Assembly (NCBI GenBank): GCA_004321905.1
Contig: SCQF01000024.1
Coordinates: 1 to 59,316 of the forward strand
Reading direction: 5' to 3'
From: Verrucomicrobiota bacterium
GTDB taxonomy: Bacteria; Verrucomicrobiota; Kiritimatiellia; CAIQIC01
Length of the DNA stretch: 59,316 nucleotides
The position numbers and the translations under genes were made by a program. Positions 24,681-33,238 of the stretch are shown here, piece after piece (within the stretch, counting starts at the first letter, position 1; the number at the start of each line of letters is the position of its first letter). The notes under the pieces were generated by a model. The model worked only from the letters and a program-made list of their open reading frames with translations, was not told the DNA's origin and searched no databases.

Positions 24681-25577
24681 TCAAAGCTCCAGTTCGCGTC
24701 CGGTCAGCAATCGGAAGGCTTCGAGATATTTTTCGCGGCTGCGCGCGGCCACCGCCGGCGGCAATGGCGGCGCGGGCGGCGTTTTGCTCCAGTCAAGCGT
24801 TTCGAGGTAGTCGCGCACGAATTGCTTGTCGAACGACGGCGGCGACGAACCCGGCGCGTAGCTGGAAGCGGGCCAGAAGCGCGAGCTGTCCGGCGTCAGG
24901 GCTTCGTCGGCCAAGGTTAGTTGCTGGCCGATCAGGCCGAATTCAAACTTGGTGTCGGCGATGATGATCCCGCGCTTGCGCGCGTAGTCGGCGGCAAAAT
25001 TATAGAGCGCGAGACTCGCATCGCGCACCTGCGCCGCGCGCTCCGCACCGACGAGTTTGGCGACTTCGTCGAAGGAAATATTTTCGTCGTGCCCAGCCTC
25101 GGCTTTGGTTGAAGGCGTGAAAATCGCCGCGTCGAGTTTATCCGCCATGCGATAGCCTTTGCGGAGTGGGATGCCGCAAACCGTACTGGACTTTTGATAG
25201 TCCTTCCAACCGGAGCCGATCAGATAGCCGCGCACGATGCTTTCGACCGGGAGAATGTTGGCTTTCTGCACGATCATGGAGCGACCGCGGAGTTGTTTCT
25301 CAAACGGTTTGAGTTGCGCCGGGAAATCTTTCCACGCCACCGCGAGGCAATGGTTGGGCAGCAGATGCTTCGTCTGCTCGAACCAAAACGCGGAAATCTG
25401 GTTCAGCACGCGGCCTTTATCGGGAATGCCCGTCGGCAAAATGCAATCGAATGCCGAAATGCGGTCCGTCACCACGAAGAGCAGCGTTTCGCCGAGATCA
25501 AAAACTTCGCGTACTTTTCCGCTTTTGATTTTCTTGATGCCGGGCAACTCGCAGGTCAGCAAAACGTCAGCGCTCAT
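24681..25577 (-). CDS. purC: Phosphoribosylaminoimidazole-succinocarboxamide synthase
   Basis: This 298-residue enzyme joins aspartate to CAIR in purine synthesis. It shows SGKVREVFDLGETLLFVVTDRISAFD, IPDKGRVLNQIS, the VVRGYLIGSGWKDYQ segment and IIADTKFEFGL. The length matches the longer, single-domain PurC type. GACGAGGAACAACC precedes ATG 25577. It heads the purC-xerD-rnc group. Confidence 0.95.
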   Translation of the reverse strand: MSADVLLTCELPGIKKIKSGKVREVFDLGETLLFVVTDRISAFDCILPTGIPDKGRVLNQISAFWFEQTKHLLPNHCLAVAWKDFPAQLKPFEKQLRGRSMIVQKANILPVESIVRGYLIGSGWKDYQKSSTVCGIPLRKGYRMADKLDAAIFTPSTKAEAGHDENISFDEVAKLVGAERAAQVRDASLALYNFAADYARKRGIIIADTKFEFGLIGQQLTLADEALTPDSSRFWPASSYAPGSSPPSFDKQFVRDYLETLDWSKTPPAPPLPPAVAARSREKYLEAFRLLTGRELEL

Positions 25578-25635
25578 GGTTGTTCCTCGTCGTTTGGATG
25601 GCGCGCAACCTACACAAACGGCGCGGCGGCGTCAA

Positions 25636-25653
25636 TTTTCCAAGCCTTGGAAA
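25636..25653. repeat. Single palindrome between divergent purC and SH3 genes
   Basis: A well-conserved TTCC-N7-GGAA copy, centre 25645, 68 bp upstream of purC and 89 bp upstream of the divergent SH3-domain gene. No second copy is found at 32 bp. Confidence 0.8.
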
Positions 25654-25733
25654 GTCCCCCGTTTTGGATTGAGTCGCGCGTGCCGGGCGGGTAAAAAGAT
25701 GGCGGTCGCGGTCAAACTGAGGGGATAACGGCT

Positions 25734-26600
25734 ATGAACAGGATTAGGTTGGGGTGGGGCGGATGGTTGATGCTCGCCGCGCTGGCGGCGCAGGCGGAAC
25801 CCGCCACACCGACGCTGACGCCGGTGGTGGTCCATGGCGCGCGCGTCAATTTGCGCGCCAAGCCGGCGGCGGATGCCGAACCCGTGGGCAAGGTGGCGGA
25901 AGGTAGCGTGCTCCAAGCCAAGTCGCTACGCGAGGACTGGGTCGAGGTCGTACCGCCGGAGACCGTGGAACTGTGGGTGCACCGCGACTTTGTCAAAGAC
26001 CAGACCGTGACTGCGGAAAAGCTTTATATCCGGACCGGTCGCAGCATCAATCACAGTGTCGTTGGCACGATGGTGCGCGGCGAAAAACTGGCGGTGCGCG
26101 GCGAATTTCAGGATTGGCTCAAGATTGCACCGTCGCCGGCGGCGTCGTTGTGGGTTTCACGTAAGCTGGTCGAAGTGCAGTCGTCGGCACCGGTGCCGAC
26201 GGCCGACATGGGGACGCCGAAGCCCATGCCAGCGCCCATCGCGATGGTCACCACGGAGACGAACGCGATGAGCACCGCGACGACGAATGTGACCAGCGCG
26301 GTGGCGCGCTATGTTCCCGCTGATCTCAACTTGGTGCCGTTGGAGGGCCAGGGCAAAAGCGTGTCAATGGAAGGCGTGTTGCGGGTGGTCGGCTTTGGCT
26401 TTCGCCATCCGAGTCGCTATCGGTTGGTGCGCTTGAATGGGCGCAACGTGGAGACGTTGTGCTATATCCGCGGCAATTCCGAGCAGCTCAATTCCTTGTT
26501 GGATCAATTCCTGCGGATTCAAGGGCGGCAATACTGGGTCAATGGGGTGGATTATCCGGTGATTATTCCTGACCGCATCTCGCCGCGCGCTACGCCCTGA
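25734..26600 (+). CDS. Secreted protein with two bacterial SH3 domains
   Basis: This 288-residue protein starts with a signal peptide (cleavage likely after AQA, about residue 21). Two SH3b modules follow, about residues 33-88 (VNLRAKPAADAEPVGKV) and 95-150 (KLYIRTGRSINHSVVGTM), then a Pro/Ala/Thr-rich linker and a C-terminal domain of about 90 residues (VSMEGVLRVVGFGFRHPSRYRLV). The C-terminal part resembles nothing I can name. SH3b domains often bind peptidoglycan, so a periplasmic role is likely. It is 7 bp before the next gene. Confidence 0.85.
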   Translation: MNRIRLGWGGWLMLAALAAQAEPATPTLTPVVVHGARVNLRAKPAADAEPVGKVAEGSVLQAKSLREDWVEVVPPETVELWVHRDFVKDQTVTAEKLYIRTGRSINHSVVGTMVRGEKLAVRGEFQDWLKIAPSPAASLWVSRKLVEVQSSAPVPTADMGTPKPMPAPIAMVTTETNAMSTATTNVTSAVARYVPADLNLVPLEGQGKSVSMEGVLRVVGFGFRHPSRYRLVRLNGRNVETLCYIRGNSEQLNSLLDQFLRIQGRQYWVNGVDYPVIIPDRISPRATP

Positions 26601-26607
26601 GGAACCT

Positions 26608-28230
26608 GTGAAGCACATGCCGGAATTGGTGAAACAATGGGCGCAGCGGTTGGTGCGCATGGCGTTGCTGGTGGTGCTGTTCTTTGCCGCGCTCAGTGGC
26701 ACCGTGCGTTGGCAGCAGCGGATGGATGCCCAAGGGTGTGGCCGGTGCGACGAGGTTTGTGCCAGCTTTGTACTCGCCGAGCGTTGCGCGCAAGGCGCAG
26801 GATTTTCCATCACTTCCGGAGAGCACGTGTTGTTGCTGGAGGATAGCTACTGGCGTGTGCTCTTGGGCGGCCTCACACGGTTTACGCACCAGCCGGCTGT
26901 GTCGGCCTATATACTCGGTGCGCTTTGTGGTTTCATCACGTTGTGGCTTGGTATGCGGTTGACGACGCGCTTTGGCTATCACCCCGTGGCGCGCTGGTTT
27001 TTTGCTTTTGCGTTGTTGTTTTCACCGGGCTGGCTCTCCAGTTTGGTGGAAGGTCATTCCACCCCCTTGGCGGCGGCCTTGGTGCTGTGGGCGGTGTGGA
27101 GTCACGTGGAATGGATGGAACGACGCACGACACCACTCGCCCTGCCGCTGGCGGTGATTCTAGCCTTTGCCGTCTATGTGCGCCTGGAGTTTGCCTGGCT
27201 GTGGATTGTTTTTGTACTGCATTATCTCCTGAATAGCTGGCGGGCGCGGGAACCGTTGACCGAAACGTCGTTTCTCCTCTTGCGTGGCGTCGCTGGGGCG
27301 CTGCTGCTGCTGTTTTTGTTGCTACCGCTGGCTGCTTGGCACTGGCCTGTGTTGGGCTGGCCGCCCTTGCGCATCCCGGCGGCGCCATTGGCGACTGATC
27401 AGCAACCGGTGTGGCAACTTATTCTCGCCGCGATTCCCAAGGCCTATATTCGCTGGGAGCACTCGCCTTATTGGTCGGCGTGGGCCTTGTTGGCGCTGGC
27501 GCTGGTCGGCACGGCGGGGTTGGCCCTACGCGCTTGGCGGTATCCCGAATCGCGCTCGGCCTTCGTCATCCCCTTGATTCTGGTGCTCATGCCGTTGTTT
27601 TATGCGCTGACCTATCCGGTTACCGGCTGGCCTTCGTCGGAGGTCGTTTTTGCGGCGTTCGATCCGCTCGCCGTTTTGGCCTGCGCCGTCGCCGCGAGCC
27701 GCGTACCTGATTGGATTGCGCGTCTGCTCCGCCGTCGTTTTTTTCTGCACGCCGCATGGCTTTCCGCTTTGCGTGTGGCCGTTGGCCTGCTGCTGGGGAT
27801 TGCCGTGCTCCTCGAATCCATCCGCTGGAATGTGACCTGGTCGGCAGAGTCACATGCGCGCATGCAAACACGGCACGCGCTCAAGGAGTTGCTGGCGACG
27901 GCCGCCCGCGACGCGCAACCGCCACTGGTGCTTACCGACGAGCCGGGCTGGATCCTATGGCGCACCCCGGCATCGGTGGCGGACTTGAGCGGGCGGTTGA
28001 TGCCGGATTACATCCGCCATTATGCGGGCCATGATTCTTTGGAACTGTATAAGCTGAAGAAGAAAATTAAAGCATATCCCACGGCCTACGCCATTATGTG
28101 GAATTCCACCTACACGCACTTGTTGGAGGAACTCGGCTTCAAAGCGTTGCCGCTCCCGGGTGCCTCCACCGACCCACGCTGGTCACCACCGCGGGTCTAC
28201 AAACTCAAACATTCTCCCGGCGCGCCTTAA
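26608..28230 (+). CDS. Large polytopic membrane protein, function unknown
   Basis: This 540-residue protein has about 10-12 hydrophobic helices and a soluble C-terminal part of about 120 residues. The layout (early periplasmic loop with acidic and aromatic residues such as LLEDSYWRVL, then many helices) recalls GT-C glycosyltransferases, but no diagnostic motif is seen. GTG 26608 follows GGAACC; ATG 26617 is an alternative. It is 7 bp after the SH3 gene, suggesting one operon for an envelope function. Its 3' end overlaps tadA tail to tail by 26 bp. Confidence 0.75.
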   Translation: MKHMPELVKQWAQRLVRMALLVVLFFAALSGTVRWQQRMDAQGCGRCDEVCASFVLAERCAQGAGFSITSGEHVLLLEDSYWRVLLGGLTRFTHQPAVSAYILGALCGFITLWLGMRLTTRFGYHPVARWFFAFALLFSPGWLSSLVEGHSTPLAAALVLWAVWSHVEWMERRTTPLALPLAVILAFAVYVRLEFAWLWIVFVLHYLLNSWRAREPLTETSFLLLRGVAGALLLLFLLLPLAAWHWPVLGWPPLRIPAAPLATDQQPVWQLILAAIPKAYIRWEHSPYWSAWALLALALVGTAGLALRAWRYPESRSAFVIPLILVLMPLFYALTYPVTGWPSSEVVFAAFDPLAVLACAVAASRVPDWIARLLRRRFFLHAAWLSALRVAVGLLLGIAVLLESIRWNVTWSAESHARMQTRHALKELLATAARDAQPPLVLTDEPGWILWRTPASVADLSGRLMPDYIRHYAGHDSLELYKLKKKIKAYPTAYAIMWNSTYTHLLEELGFKALPLPGASTDPRWSPPRVYKLKHSPGAP

Positions 28231-28675
28231 AAAAATCCTTCACCAAGGCGGCGCACGGCTGCTCCAGCACACCGGCGATGAAATCCGTACGGTGGTTCAG
28301 CGTATCGCTTTGCAGGATTTGAAAACGGCTGGCCGCGCCACCGCGCAACGGATCACTCATGCCCCAGATGACTAGCGGAATGCGCGCCAGCACAATGGCG
28401 CCGGCGCACATCACGCACGGTTCTTTGGTCACATAGAGCGTCGCGCTATCGAGCCGCCAGTCGCCGATCGCGGCGGCGGCTTGCGTGATGGCAATCATCT
28501 CTGCGTGCGCGGTCGGGTCTTTGAGCGTTTCGGTCTGGTTGTGCGCCTGCGCGATCAAGTGGCCGTCCTTGAAAATCGCCGCGCCGACCGGCACTTCGCC
28601 GGCGGCGGCGGCCATTTGCGCCTGTCGTAGCGCCACGCGCATCCGAATCGCATGAATATCGAGCTCTTCGTTCAT
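28205..28675 (-). CDS. tadA: tRNA adenosine deaminase, CMP/dCMP deaminase family
   Basis: This 156-residue zinc deaminase probably converts A34 to inosine in tRNA-Arg. It has the zinc and catalytic motifs HAEM and PCVMCAGAIVLARI, VPVGAAIFKDG near the start and the FQILQ segment. ATG 28675 is chosen because the longer frame would translate the palindrome pair. TadA is favoured over guanine deaminase by length and order of motifs. Confidence 0.92.
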   Translation of the reverse strand: MNEELDIHAIRMRVALRQAQMAAAAGEVPVGAAIFKDGHLIAQAHNQTETLKDPTAHAEMIAITQAAAAIGDWRLDSATLYVTKEPCVMCAGAIVLARIPLVIWGMSDPLRGGAASRFQILQSDTLNHRTDFIAGVLEQPCAALVKDFFKARRENV

Positions 28676-28687
28676 CGTGAAACTCGC

Positions 28688-28738
28688 TTTTCCAAGCCTT
28701 GGAAAACGGACTGATTCATTTTTCCAAGCCTTGAAAAA
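28688..28738. repeat. Palindrome pair, centres 28697 and 28729
   Basis: Two copies 32 bp apart; the outer one has GAAA in place of GGAA. They lie 22-54 bp upstream of tadA. Confidence 0.85.
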
Positions 28739-29303
28739 AACACAACCGCATGGATAGCGCATACTGACTGCGAAGGCGAGCGCCGAATGCCGTTGCTATA
28801 CATAGACAGCATAGTTGGAGTCTTGTAACCTGAACACCAGCAAAGAACAGAAGTTTTCGCCGCAGATTGACACGGATAAGCAACGATGTTTTGCGTCTGT
28901 TTTAATTCGTATTCATCTGTGGCAAAATTTCTTTGTTTCTTCCATCGCGGATGAGCAGGTCTTTCCGGATTGCGATCCGTATGACCCCGGCCCTGCTTAC
29001 GATTGAAGCGCCCAACGCCGTGCAGGAGTCTTTTGCCGCCGCGTCAGATGAAAGTGCGGCCATGCTTTTGCAGGGGCATAGTGCGGTGACAAAACCGTAC
29101 GCCAGTGGCGGGCGCGTCAAAGCAATTTCTTATCAGTGTGGGTAATCGAAAGTTCCAAGCACCGCTTACGCTGCAACACCGTGAAATCGAAGGATGGATG
29201 AAAATCTGCTCAACTCTGTGGGACGGCTGTGTCCTAAAAAGGTTTAGAGCGTAGTAGAACTGTTCGATATCTGCAGCAATTTCATCATCGCCTCCTGAGC
29301 GGC
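28739..29303. other. Gene-free accessory stretch next to the GH42 gene
   Basis: No convincing gene is seen. The base composition is lower in GC than the flanks. Positions about 28855-28925 resemble the dispersed CGCAGATT-GACACGGATAA / ATTCATCTGTGG sequence found between genes in many environmental bacteria. Positions 29002-29134 are a diverged direct copy of 31659-31823, with the last 26 nt identical. The stretch forms the left border of the accessory island. Confidence 0.65.
29002..29134 (+). repeat. Direct repeat, left copy flanking the GH42 gene
   Basis: It aligns with 31659-31823: both begin ATTGAA-CGCC, share GGAGTCTT and the CCGTACGCCA block, and end with the same 26 nt (29109-29134 = 31798-31823). 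The right copy has about 30 extra bases in the middle. The repeat bounds the accessory segment. Confidence 0.75.
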
Positions 29304-31457
29304 CTACCTCTTGCTTAGCGCAATAGCTAAATCGCGCGCCGGAATGGAACAACGGAGAGCTTGCCCATCGTAATTGATCCTCCCGCGAATTGGGGTGAAC
29401 AGGTGGCTGGACGATTCGCTCACACGCACTGTCTGGGCTTTGCTCGAATGATTGAAAATGAAAATAAACTCAGAGTCGCCACGGTGCGCGCGCCGGATCT
29501 CAATCCCTTCTCCCACGATTTCAGGTTTTATATTTAAGCTTCGTATCAAAGCCTCGCCAGTGTTGGCCGGCTCGCTGAACACTGCTATCGACGGACTTGA
29601 TGCGAGGTATATCGCCTTGCCTTTGCCGAAGACTTGTTCGGTTCTGGCAGGGCTCCCGTCGGGAAACCGGCCCGTTACGCGGGCGGTTCCCACATGTAGG
29701 TCGCCAGTGCGGTAGGCAACCGACACGCTCAGGCCGCCATCCATCAAGGTTCGATGCACCCCATGGTACCTATACTCGCCTTCCTTAACGCCGAACAGGT
29801 TGGCCAATCCGTTCCCCGGAACCACTTCGCTGACCCACCCATGTTCCCCATAAAATCCCGCCCCACATTCCAGCACTGCCGTTCCGCCTCGTTCAACAAA
29901 TGCGCGGATTCGCTCTGCAACGACCGTATCCATCTGCATGGGCAGCGGAAGATAGATGAGTTCATAGTTGTCCAACGAGTCTTGAACACTCAGAATATCC
30001 ACCGGGATATTGCAGGTCGTGAACGCCCGGTAGGCGCCGAGCACAGCCGAGACGTAAGGTGCTTCAAGCGCTTGCCGTTCGAATGTAGTATACTGAGACA
30101 TACCTGCGGAGAGTTGCTCTGGACGCTTTCTCGTGTCTAGTGCGAACGCCGTCAGATCGTTGACTACGATTGCGCTCCGCGCCCGCGCGGGCACCAAAGG
30201 GATGAGGGGGACAAGAGGAGCCACTTCACGTGCAAACTCCGCTACGGCCTTTGAGCGCTCGGTGTCGTCACCAGCGAGGTCCGTAAGGCCCCACCCCCCA
30301 TCCTCGGTTCCCGGCATTGGATAGCGTTCCGGGCGATACTGCCAAAACAGGAAGCCCTGAACTCCGAGTGCTACGGCCTGCCACATGTTTTTTCTAAGCG
30401 TTTCTGGTCCGGGTGTCGGAGGGGATGGGAGCGAAAACGTCAGCGCGCCACCGAAAGATTCACTGACCCAAAATGCTTTTTTTAACTTTCTGCACACACC
30501 GGTCTTCATCGTGATCGCGAAGGTATACCTACAATTCTCTGTTACAAAATCCGCATGCTCGTACTGTGCCGCCGGAACATGCAATGACACTCCGTGCAGA
30601 TCCAGCGGAAGCATATTCATTTCATCATTATATGGCGTGTGTACTGCGGTTACTCCCGTAAATACATCGTGAACCATTACCGGGTGATGAGGATCCGCCT
30701 TTCTGATTATCGCACCCAAACGAGAAAACTGTTCAGGCAAATGTTCTCGATGGAAACGGTACCAATCGAGGCTCTCGGCAAGAAAGCCCAGAGGGGGCGC
30801 TTCAACTTCGCTCCAATCCGTGATCACGGATCGTCCCCACGCAAACGGTCTTCCCCAAACTATTCCCGCAGCCTTCGGCGAATCATAACGCGTTGTGAGC
30901 CATTTGCGATACTGCGCCAAGGTCGAAGGACCAGAAGGAAATGAAATTGCCGGCTCATTCCAACAGTCCCATACGAGCATGGCGGGATGAATGGCGTAGC
31001 GTTCAACCATTCTTCGAACAAACCGGGAAACCGAGTCAAAATACTGTGGATTATCAAAGTTTTGTTCCGTCCCCTTAACCCAGCGTGGTGGCGTATAGAT
31101 CAGATTCACGACGGCTTTCAACCCGGCGTGGTCGATGGCGTCCATTATTGCATCGGACATCGAAAAATCAAAATTCCCTTCATTAGGCTCTATCTGGTTC
31201 CAGCTAACCCAGATCTTCACCGTGTTCATTCCAAGCTGTTTCATTCGTGCGAGGTCGTGTGGCCACGATTCGGAAGTAGGGGTTGGATAGCGAAGGTATT
31301 GACTGCCGAAGACAAAAGGAAGCGTTGGCGCAACAAGCTTATTGTCAGAGTCGGCAAGGGCCCGCTCCTTGGGGGCGATCGGGGTTTGCGTGTTCATCGG
31401 ACTCGCCGCTGCGGCTAGGCAGCCGACAAAGAAAGATATAATAAGGTACTGTTTCAT
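29304..31457 (-). CDS. GH42-like beta-galactosidase, secreted
   Basis: This 717-residue glycosidase has a (beta/alpha)8 domain of about 400 residues: MKQLGMNTVKIWVSWNQIEPNEG, acid/base Glu in VWDCWNEPA, nucleophile Glu in FWVSESFGG, and GFLFWQYRPE. A trimerisation-like middle domain (YELIYLPLPMQMD) and a small C-terminal beta domain follow, as in GH42. A signal peptide starts at ATG 31457; ATG 31475 and 31508 are longer options. Codon use is less GC-rich than in the neighbours. It lies alone between diverged direct repeats and beside a transposase remnant, which suggests transfer. The exact galactoside substrate is not visible. Confidence 0.85.
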   Translation of the reverse strand: MKQYLIISFFVGCLAAAASPMNTQTPIAPKERALADSDNKLVAPTLPFVFGSQYLRYPTPTSESWPHDLARMKQLGMNTVKIWVSWNQIEPNEGNFDFSMSDAIMDAIDHAGLKAVVNLIYTPPRWVKGTEQNFDNPQYFDSVSRFVRRMVERYAIHPAMLVWDCWNEPAISFPSGPSTLAQYRKWLTTRYDSPKAAGIVWGRPFAWGRSVITDWSEVEAPPLGFLAESLDWYRFHREHLPEQFSRLGAIIRKADPHHPVMVHDVFTGVTAVHTPYNDEMNMLPLDLHGVSLHVPAAQYEHADFVTENCRYTFAITMKTGVCRKLKKAFWVSESFGGALTFSLPSPPTPGPETLRKNMWQAVALGVQGFLFWQYRPERYPMPGTEDGGWGLTDLAGDDTERSKAVAEFAREVAPLVPLIPLVPARARSAIVVNDLTAFALDTRKRPEQLSAGMSQYTTFERQALEAPYVSAVLGAYRAFTTCNIPVDILSVQDSLDNYELIYLPLPMQMDTVVAERIRAFVERGGTAVLECGAGFYGEHGWVSEVVPGNGLANLFGVKEGEYRYHGVHRTLMDGGLSVSVAYRTGDLHVGTARVTGRFPDGSPARTEQVFGKGKAIYLASSPSIAVFSEPANTGEALIRSLNIKPEIVGEGIEIRRAHRGDSEFIFIFNHSSKAQTVRVSESSSHLFTPIRGRINYDGQALRCSIPARDLAIALSKR

Positions 31458-31514
31458 AGGAGTGACTCTTTGCATTGGAATGCTGCCACCCCGCCAACGT
31501 TGCGTCAAGTGGCA

Positions 31515-31682
31515 TCTGCAAGATGGTGGGAATTGATCAAACGTATCTGGAAAGTTGCCCCGCTACTGTGCCTGCGTTGCGGCATGGAGCTGGCGAAAAT
31601 TGCGGCGTTCAAAGACCCGCTAGTCATAAGGCCCCTTCTCCGGTATTTGCATTTGTCGATTGAATCGCCAACCGCTGCATAG
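31515..31682 (+). pseudogene. Remnant of an IS91-like transposase C-terminus
   Basis: In the frame ending at 31682 the peptide reads WWELIKRIW, then a zinc-like LLCLRCGMEL and AFKDPLVIRPLLRYL. This is the end of IS91/IS801-type Y1 transposases, which usually read W-LIKK-Y-VDPLLCPKCGG...I-DP-VI-IL-HL. The rest of the transposase is missing. The 5' break lies next to the divergent GH42 gene start and the 3' end runs into the right copy of the direct repeat. Confidence 0.72.
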
Positions 31683-31823
31683 GAGTCTTGCCACCCCCGC
31701 GTTCAGGAACCGCCGGAATTCGTTCCTGCGCGTGAAGTTGCGCAAGTTCCACCTTGATTTGTAGGGCCATGAGGGTGGCAAAGCCGTACGCCACCGACGG
31801 GCGCGTCAAAGCAATTTCTTATC
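31659..31823 (+). repeat. Direct repeat, right copy flanking the GH42 gene
   Basis: Diverged copy of 29002-29134. It begins inside the transposase remnant and ends inside the last codons of the oligoribonuclease-like gene (stop at 31806). Confidence 0.75.
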
Positions 31824-32429
31824 CATATTCAGCAGAAAATTCTGCCGGTAAAAATTGAGTTCGGCGAGGGAACACAGCACGTCATAGAGCGCGTCGTGCC
31901 GTTGCGCCGTGGCGGGTAGTTGCCAGCCCGGCAGATATTGCTGCACCAACGCGGCCTCTTCCTTTTTGAATTCCGGTCCCTGCTGGGAACCGAGCCAGAG
32001 AATTTTCAACGCGCTGACGTCGAGTTGCCGGTAATGCAAACGCGCTATGAAGCGCGGCAGGAATTTTTCCGCCAGCCACCAGTCGGCGTGGATTGTGTTG
32101 CCCGCCAGAATCGGGCGATCTTTGACCTTGGCCGCGGGCGGGCCGATCAACTCGTCCAGTCGTGCGGCCAGCAGGGCATCCACGCTGACCACGTCGGGCG
32201 CCGCTTCGGCGCGGGCTTGGGCGACCAGCGCGGGACACTCGCACGCAAGAAAATCGCTTACCGGCGCATCCGGCGGGAGGCGCACTGGCGTGACGAAATC
32301 CTGTTCTGGCGGCGCGATGCGCTGACCTTGGAAATCGGTGACGACCATCGCCACTTGCACGAGGTGCGCCTGCTCCAACTCCAAGGAAGTGTATTCCGTG
32401 TCGAACCAAACCAGATAGGGTGTTTGCAT
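31806..32429 (-). CDS. Oligoribonuclease-like DEDDh exonuclease
   Basis: This 207-residue protein resembles Orn, which degrades 2-5 nt RNA. It has the ExoI motif WFDTEYTSLE (D and E), AMVVTDFQ, the ExoII motif LAGNTIHADWWLAEKFLP, LHYRQLDVSALKIL, and the ExoIII motif with His and Asp in QRHDALYDV, then LAELNFYRQNF. The order and spacing match Orn, although the sequence is divergent and slightly longer. ATG 32429 has GAGAAG upstream. The last 18 coding bases are part of the right direct repeat. Confidence 0.83.
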   Translation of the reverse strand: MQTPYLVWFDTEYTSLELEQAHLVQVAMVVTDFQGQRIAPPEQDFVTPVRLPPDAPVSDFLACECPALVAQARAEAAPDVVSVDALLAARLDELIGPPAAKVKDRPILAGNTIHADWWLAEKFLPRFIARLHYRQLDVSALKILWLGSQQGPEFKKEEAALVQQYLPGWQLPATAQRHDALYDVLCSLAELNFYRQNFLLNMDKKLL

Positions 32430-32470
32430 GCGCTGATTCTTCTCGACCGGGCGTGGCGTGGCAAGCAAAG

Positions 32471-32489
32471 TTTTCCAAGGCTTGGAAAC
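32471..32489. repeat. Single palindrome between divergent orn-like and RRM genes
   Basis: A perfect copy with centre 32480, 51 bp upstream of the orn-like gene. About 32 bp further is an unrelated imperfect palindrome (AAGCC-T-GGCTT). Confidence 0.8.
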
Positions 32490-32543
32490 AGGCTTTGACG
32501 GCGTCTTGACAAGCCTGGCTTGACTTGTGCCTCAAAAAAGTTG

Positions 32544-32571
32544 TTGCCAAAATGACGGTTTATGTCATATT
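32544..32571 (+). promoter_or_regulatory. Possible promoter of the RRM gene
   Basis: TTGCCA (32544-32549), a 16-bp spacer and CATATT (32566-32571) would give a leader of about 125 nt before the start at 32704. The leader is without ORF and may carry control elements, as in cold-responsive RNA-binding protein genes. Confidence 0.35.
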
Positions 32572-32703
32572 CCCGTCGCCGCAGTAAGAAGATAACGCAG
32601 TTGGTTAAGTTGATTGCCGCTGGCCTTAGTGCTTGGTGACGATCGGGTCTGAATGAGTCAGAACGGCCACTGGGTGTTCCTACCGCAGCAAGAAGGAAAG
32701 AAA

Positions 32704-33060
32704 ATGGGTACGAAACTATACGTCGGCAATCTGTCGTTCAACACGATGGATGGCGACCTGAAGGCGTTGTTCGCGCAGGCCGGTAATGTGGTCAGCTGCG
32801 ACATCATCCTGGACAAATTCACCGGCAAATCCCGTGGTTTCGGGTTCGTTGAAATGTCCAGCCAGGACGAGGCTAACAAGGCAATTGCCGAATTTAACGG
32901 CAAAGAGCTGGACGGCCGCGCTCTGACGGTCAACGAAGCCAAACCCCGCGAAGAGCGCCCCCGTGGCGGCGGCTTCGGTGGTGGTGGCGGCGGCGGCGGT
33001 GGCTACGGTGGTGGTGGGCGGCGCGACTTCGGTGGCGGCGGTCGCGGCGGTCGGCGTTAA
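32704..33060 (+). CDS. RRM-domain RNA-binding protein with glycine-rich tail
   Basis: This 118-residue protein has one RNA recognition motif with RNP2 KLYVGNLSF and RNP1 [10 protein letters not shown], and a C-terminal Gly/Arg/Tyr-rich tail of about 35 residues. The same form occurs in cyanobacteria and PVC bacteria, where it is often cold-induced and acts as an RNA chaperone. ATG 32704 has AGAAGGAAAG upstream. A strong terminator follows, so it is a single-gene unit. Confidence 0.93.
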   Translation: MGTKLYVGNLSFNTMDGDLKALFAQAGNVVSCDIILDKFTGKSRGFGFVEMSSQDEANKAIAEFNGKELDGRALTVNEAKPREERPRGGGFGGGGGGGGGYGGGGRRDFGGGGRGGRR

Positions 33061-33082
33061 TCCGATCGTTAGCTAACCAATG

Positions 33083-33113
33083 AAAAGCGTCCTCGCAAGG
33101 GGACGCTTTTTTT
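33083..33113 (+). terminator. Rho-independent terminator after the RRM gene
   Basis: AAAAGCGTCC (33083-33092) pairs perfectly with GGACGCTTTT (33101-33110) around an 8-nt loop and is followed by more T residues. Confidence 0.93.
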
Positions 33114-33141
33114 ATTACAACAACCGCGCCGGTCACGAAAG

Positions 33142-33190
33142 TTTCCCAGGCTTGGAAAAATTTTCCAACCTCTTTTCCAAACCTTGGAAA
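33142..33190. repeat. Palindrome pair, centres 33150 and 33182
   Basis: Two copies 32 bp apart with an extra half-site TTTTCCAA between them, 57-89 bp upstream of prfC. Confidence 0.85.
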
Positions 33191-33238
33191 CCTTCGCCAT
33201 TGCGTCGGCGCTAATTCCTGTTAAATTTCGCGCTCTTT

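Noticed and set aside
28815-29145. Small plus-strand open frames in the island border
   Set aside because: They run through repeat text, have no initiation signals and match no family.
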